Shown in pieces: positions 63,443 through 64,000 of a DNA stretch of 64,000 nucleotides. The notes below the pieces were generated by a model. That model had not been told where the DNA came from. It made no database searches and saw only the letters and a program-made list of their open reading frames with translations. Position numbers and translations under genes: made by a program. The first letter of the stretch is position 1. Every line of letters begins with the position of its first letter. Origin of the DNA: PSRI01 sp041484195 (GTDB lineage Bacteria; Bacteroidota; Bacteroidia; Chitinophagales; Chitinophagaceae); contig JBGPHC010000003.1 of assembly GCA_041484195.1 (NCBI GenBank), forward strand, positions 210,659-274,658. The letters are read 5' to 3'.

Positions 63443-63919
63443 ATGAAAATAACGGCCCAGGAAGAATATGGATTGCGCATCATGCTACGCATCGCCCGCT
63501 GCGAAGACCCTCAGGGCATGAGTATTCCCCAACTGAGTGAAGCAGAAGGCCTGTCAACACCTTATGTCGCCAAACTCACCAGGCTGCTGCGGATTGCAGG
63601 ATTTATCAACAGTACGCCCGGCCATAAGGGAGGTTATCTGCTGGCCAGGCCCGCAGACAGAATCAATGTGAACGAAATGCTCAAGGCGATGGGAGGAGCG
63701 CTTTTTGACAGAAAATTTTGCGGTACCCATTCTGGCGCTCTCAACCTATGCACCAATTCCGTTGACTGTTCCGTTCGCTCATTGTGGCAGATAATTCAAT
63801 ACAATATTGATCAGCTACTCGATAAAATAACCCTGCAGGATCTCATAGGATCAGAAAAAGGAGCTGAGAAATTACTTTCTCATGTGACCCTGCAGAATGA
63901 AAAAGAAGTGTTTGGTTAA
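63443..63919 (+). CDS. Rrf2 family transcriptional regulator
   Basis: A 158-residue Rrf2 regulator, winged-helix DNA-binding (MKITAQEEYGLRIMLRIARCEDPQGMSIPQLSEAEGLSTPYVAKLTRLLRIAGFI) followed by three Cys: FCGTHSGALNLC and TNSVDCSV. The spacing C-x9-C-x5-C differs from IscR (C-x5-C-x5-C), but may still bind a cluster. Located last in the suf operon; the natural guess is self-regulation of suf. Confidence 0.93.
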   Translation: MKITAQEEYGLRIMLRIARCEDPQGMSIPQLSEAEGLSTPYVAKLTRLLRIAGFINSTPGHKGGYLLARPADRINVNEMLKAMGGALFDRKFCGTHSGALNLCTNSVDCSVRSLWQIIQYNIDQLLDKITLQDLIGSEKGAEKLLSHVTLQNEKEVFG

Positions 63920-64000
63920 ATCCCTCCTCAAACTTTTGGGATCTTCGTCCTCTTCAGTACTAATCACTCAATATTAGATTTCAGGATCTATTAAGGGAAA

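Overview
The window looks like a chromosomal segment of a Bacteroidota bacterium, most likely of the Chitinophagaceae/Sphingobacteriales type. The support is gene content (PorT-like outer-membrane barrel, CbpM-like MerR protein, tricorn-type S41 protease, SUF operon ending in a bacilliredoxin and an Rrf2 regulator, PA14-containing GH31) and two intergenic sites that match the Bacteroidota promoter TTG-N17-23-TANNTTTG. I see no rRNA, CRISPR array, transposase, integrase or prophage. There is one tRNA gene, tRNA-Val(GAC).

Layout. (1) 0.3-11.6 kb is metabolic housekeeping: SDR enzymes, a SemiSWEET sugar transporter, two VOC proteins, a DJ-1/PfpI protein, an outer-membrane barrel, an N-methyl amino-acid oxidase, a CDF metal exporter, an NTF2-like protein, proline synthesis (proB-proA) and a thiol-disulfide protein. 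(2) 11.7-22.8 kb is a minus-strand carbohydrate cluster (GH31 with PA14, a clan GH-A lipoprotein, GH2, a YghZ-type aldo/keto reductase, GH63). It fits trimming of xyloglucan-like side chains, but no SusC/SusD pair is present. (3) 23.4-40 kb is a surface-glycan or glycolipid cluster: a PglK/MsbA-like exporter, GT4 and GT9 glycosyltransferases, two GT-C membrane transferases, three radical-SAM proteins (two of the B12-binding type), four SAM methyltransferases, a divergent FMN split-barrel-like protein, a nucleotidyltransferase-like protein and a WcaJ-type initiating sugar transferase. This is the least conventional part of the window. (4) 40-49.3 kb holds an NtrB-like histidine kinase, a tricorn-type protease, two tandem-domain universal stress proteins, a YdjM-type membrane protein, an SDR and a frameshifted DUF2784 gene. 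(5) 49.5-53.3 kb carries an Mla-type lipid transport set (permease, ATPase, MCE protein) followed by three small envelope/stress proteins. (6) 53.3-56.6 kb carries CbpM, a methyltransferase, a PQQ dehydrogenase and tRNA-Val. (7) 57.2-63.9 kb is a complete suf operon (sufB-C-D-S-E, a SufT-type DUF59 protein, bacilliredoxin, Rrf2 regulator) behind a good promoter.

How the genes may work together. The glycan cluster supplies the enzymes expected for building a glycan on a polyprenyl carrier (initiating transferase, cytosolic GTs), flipping it (ABC exporter) and finishing it at the membrane (GT-C enzymes). The radical-SAM enzymes and methyltransferases could add unusual methylations or rearrangements to the sugar or lipid; this is inference from content and gene overlap only. 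The suf operon pairs Fe-S assembly with a thiol redox protein and its probable own sensor.
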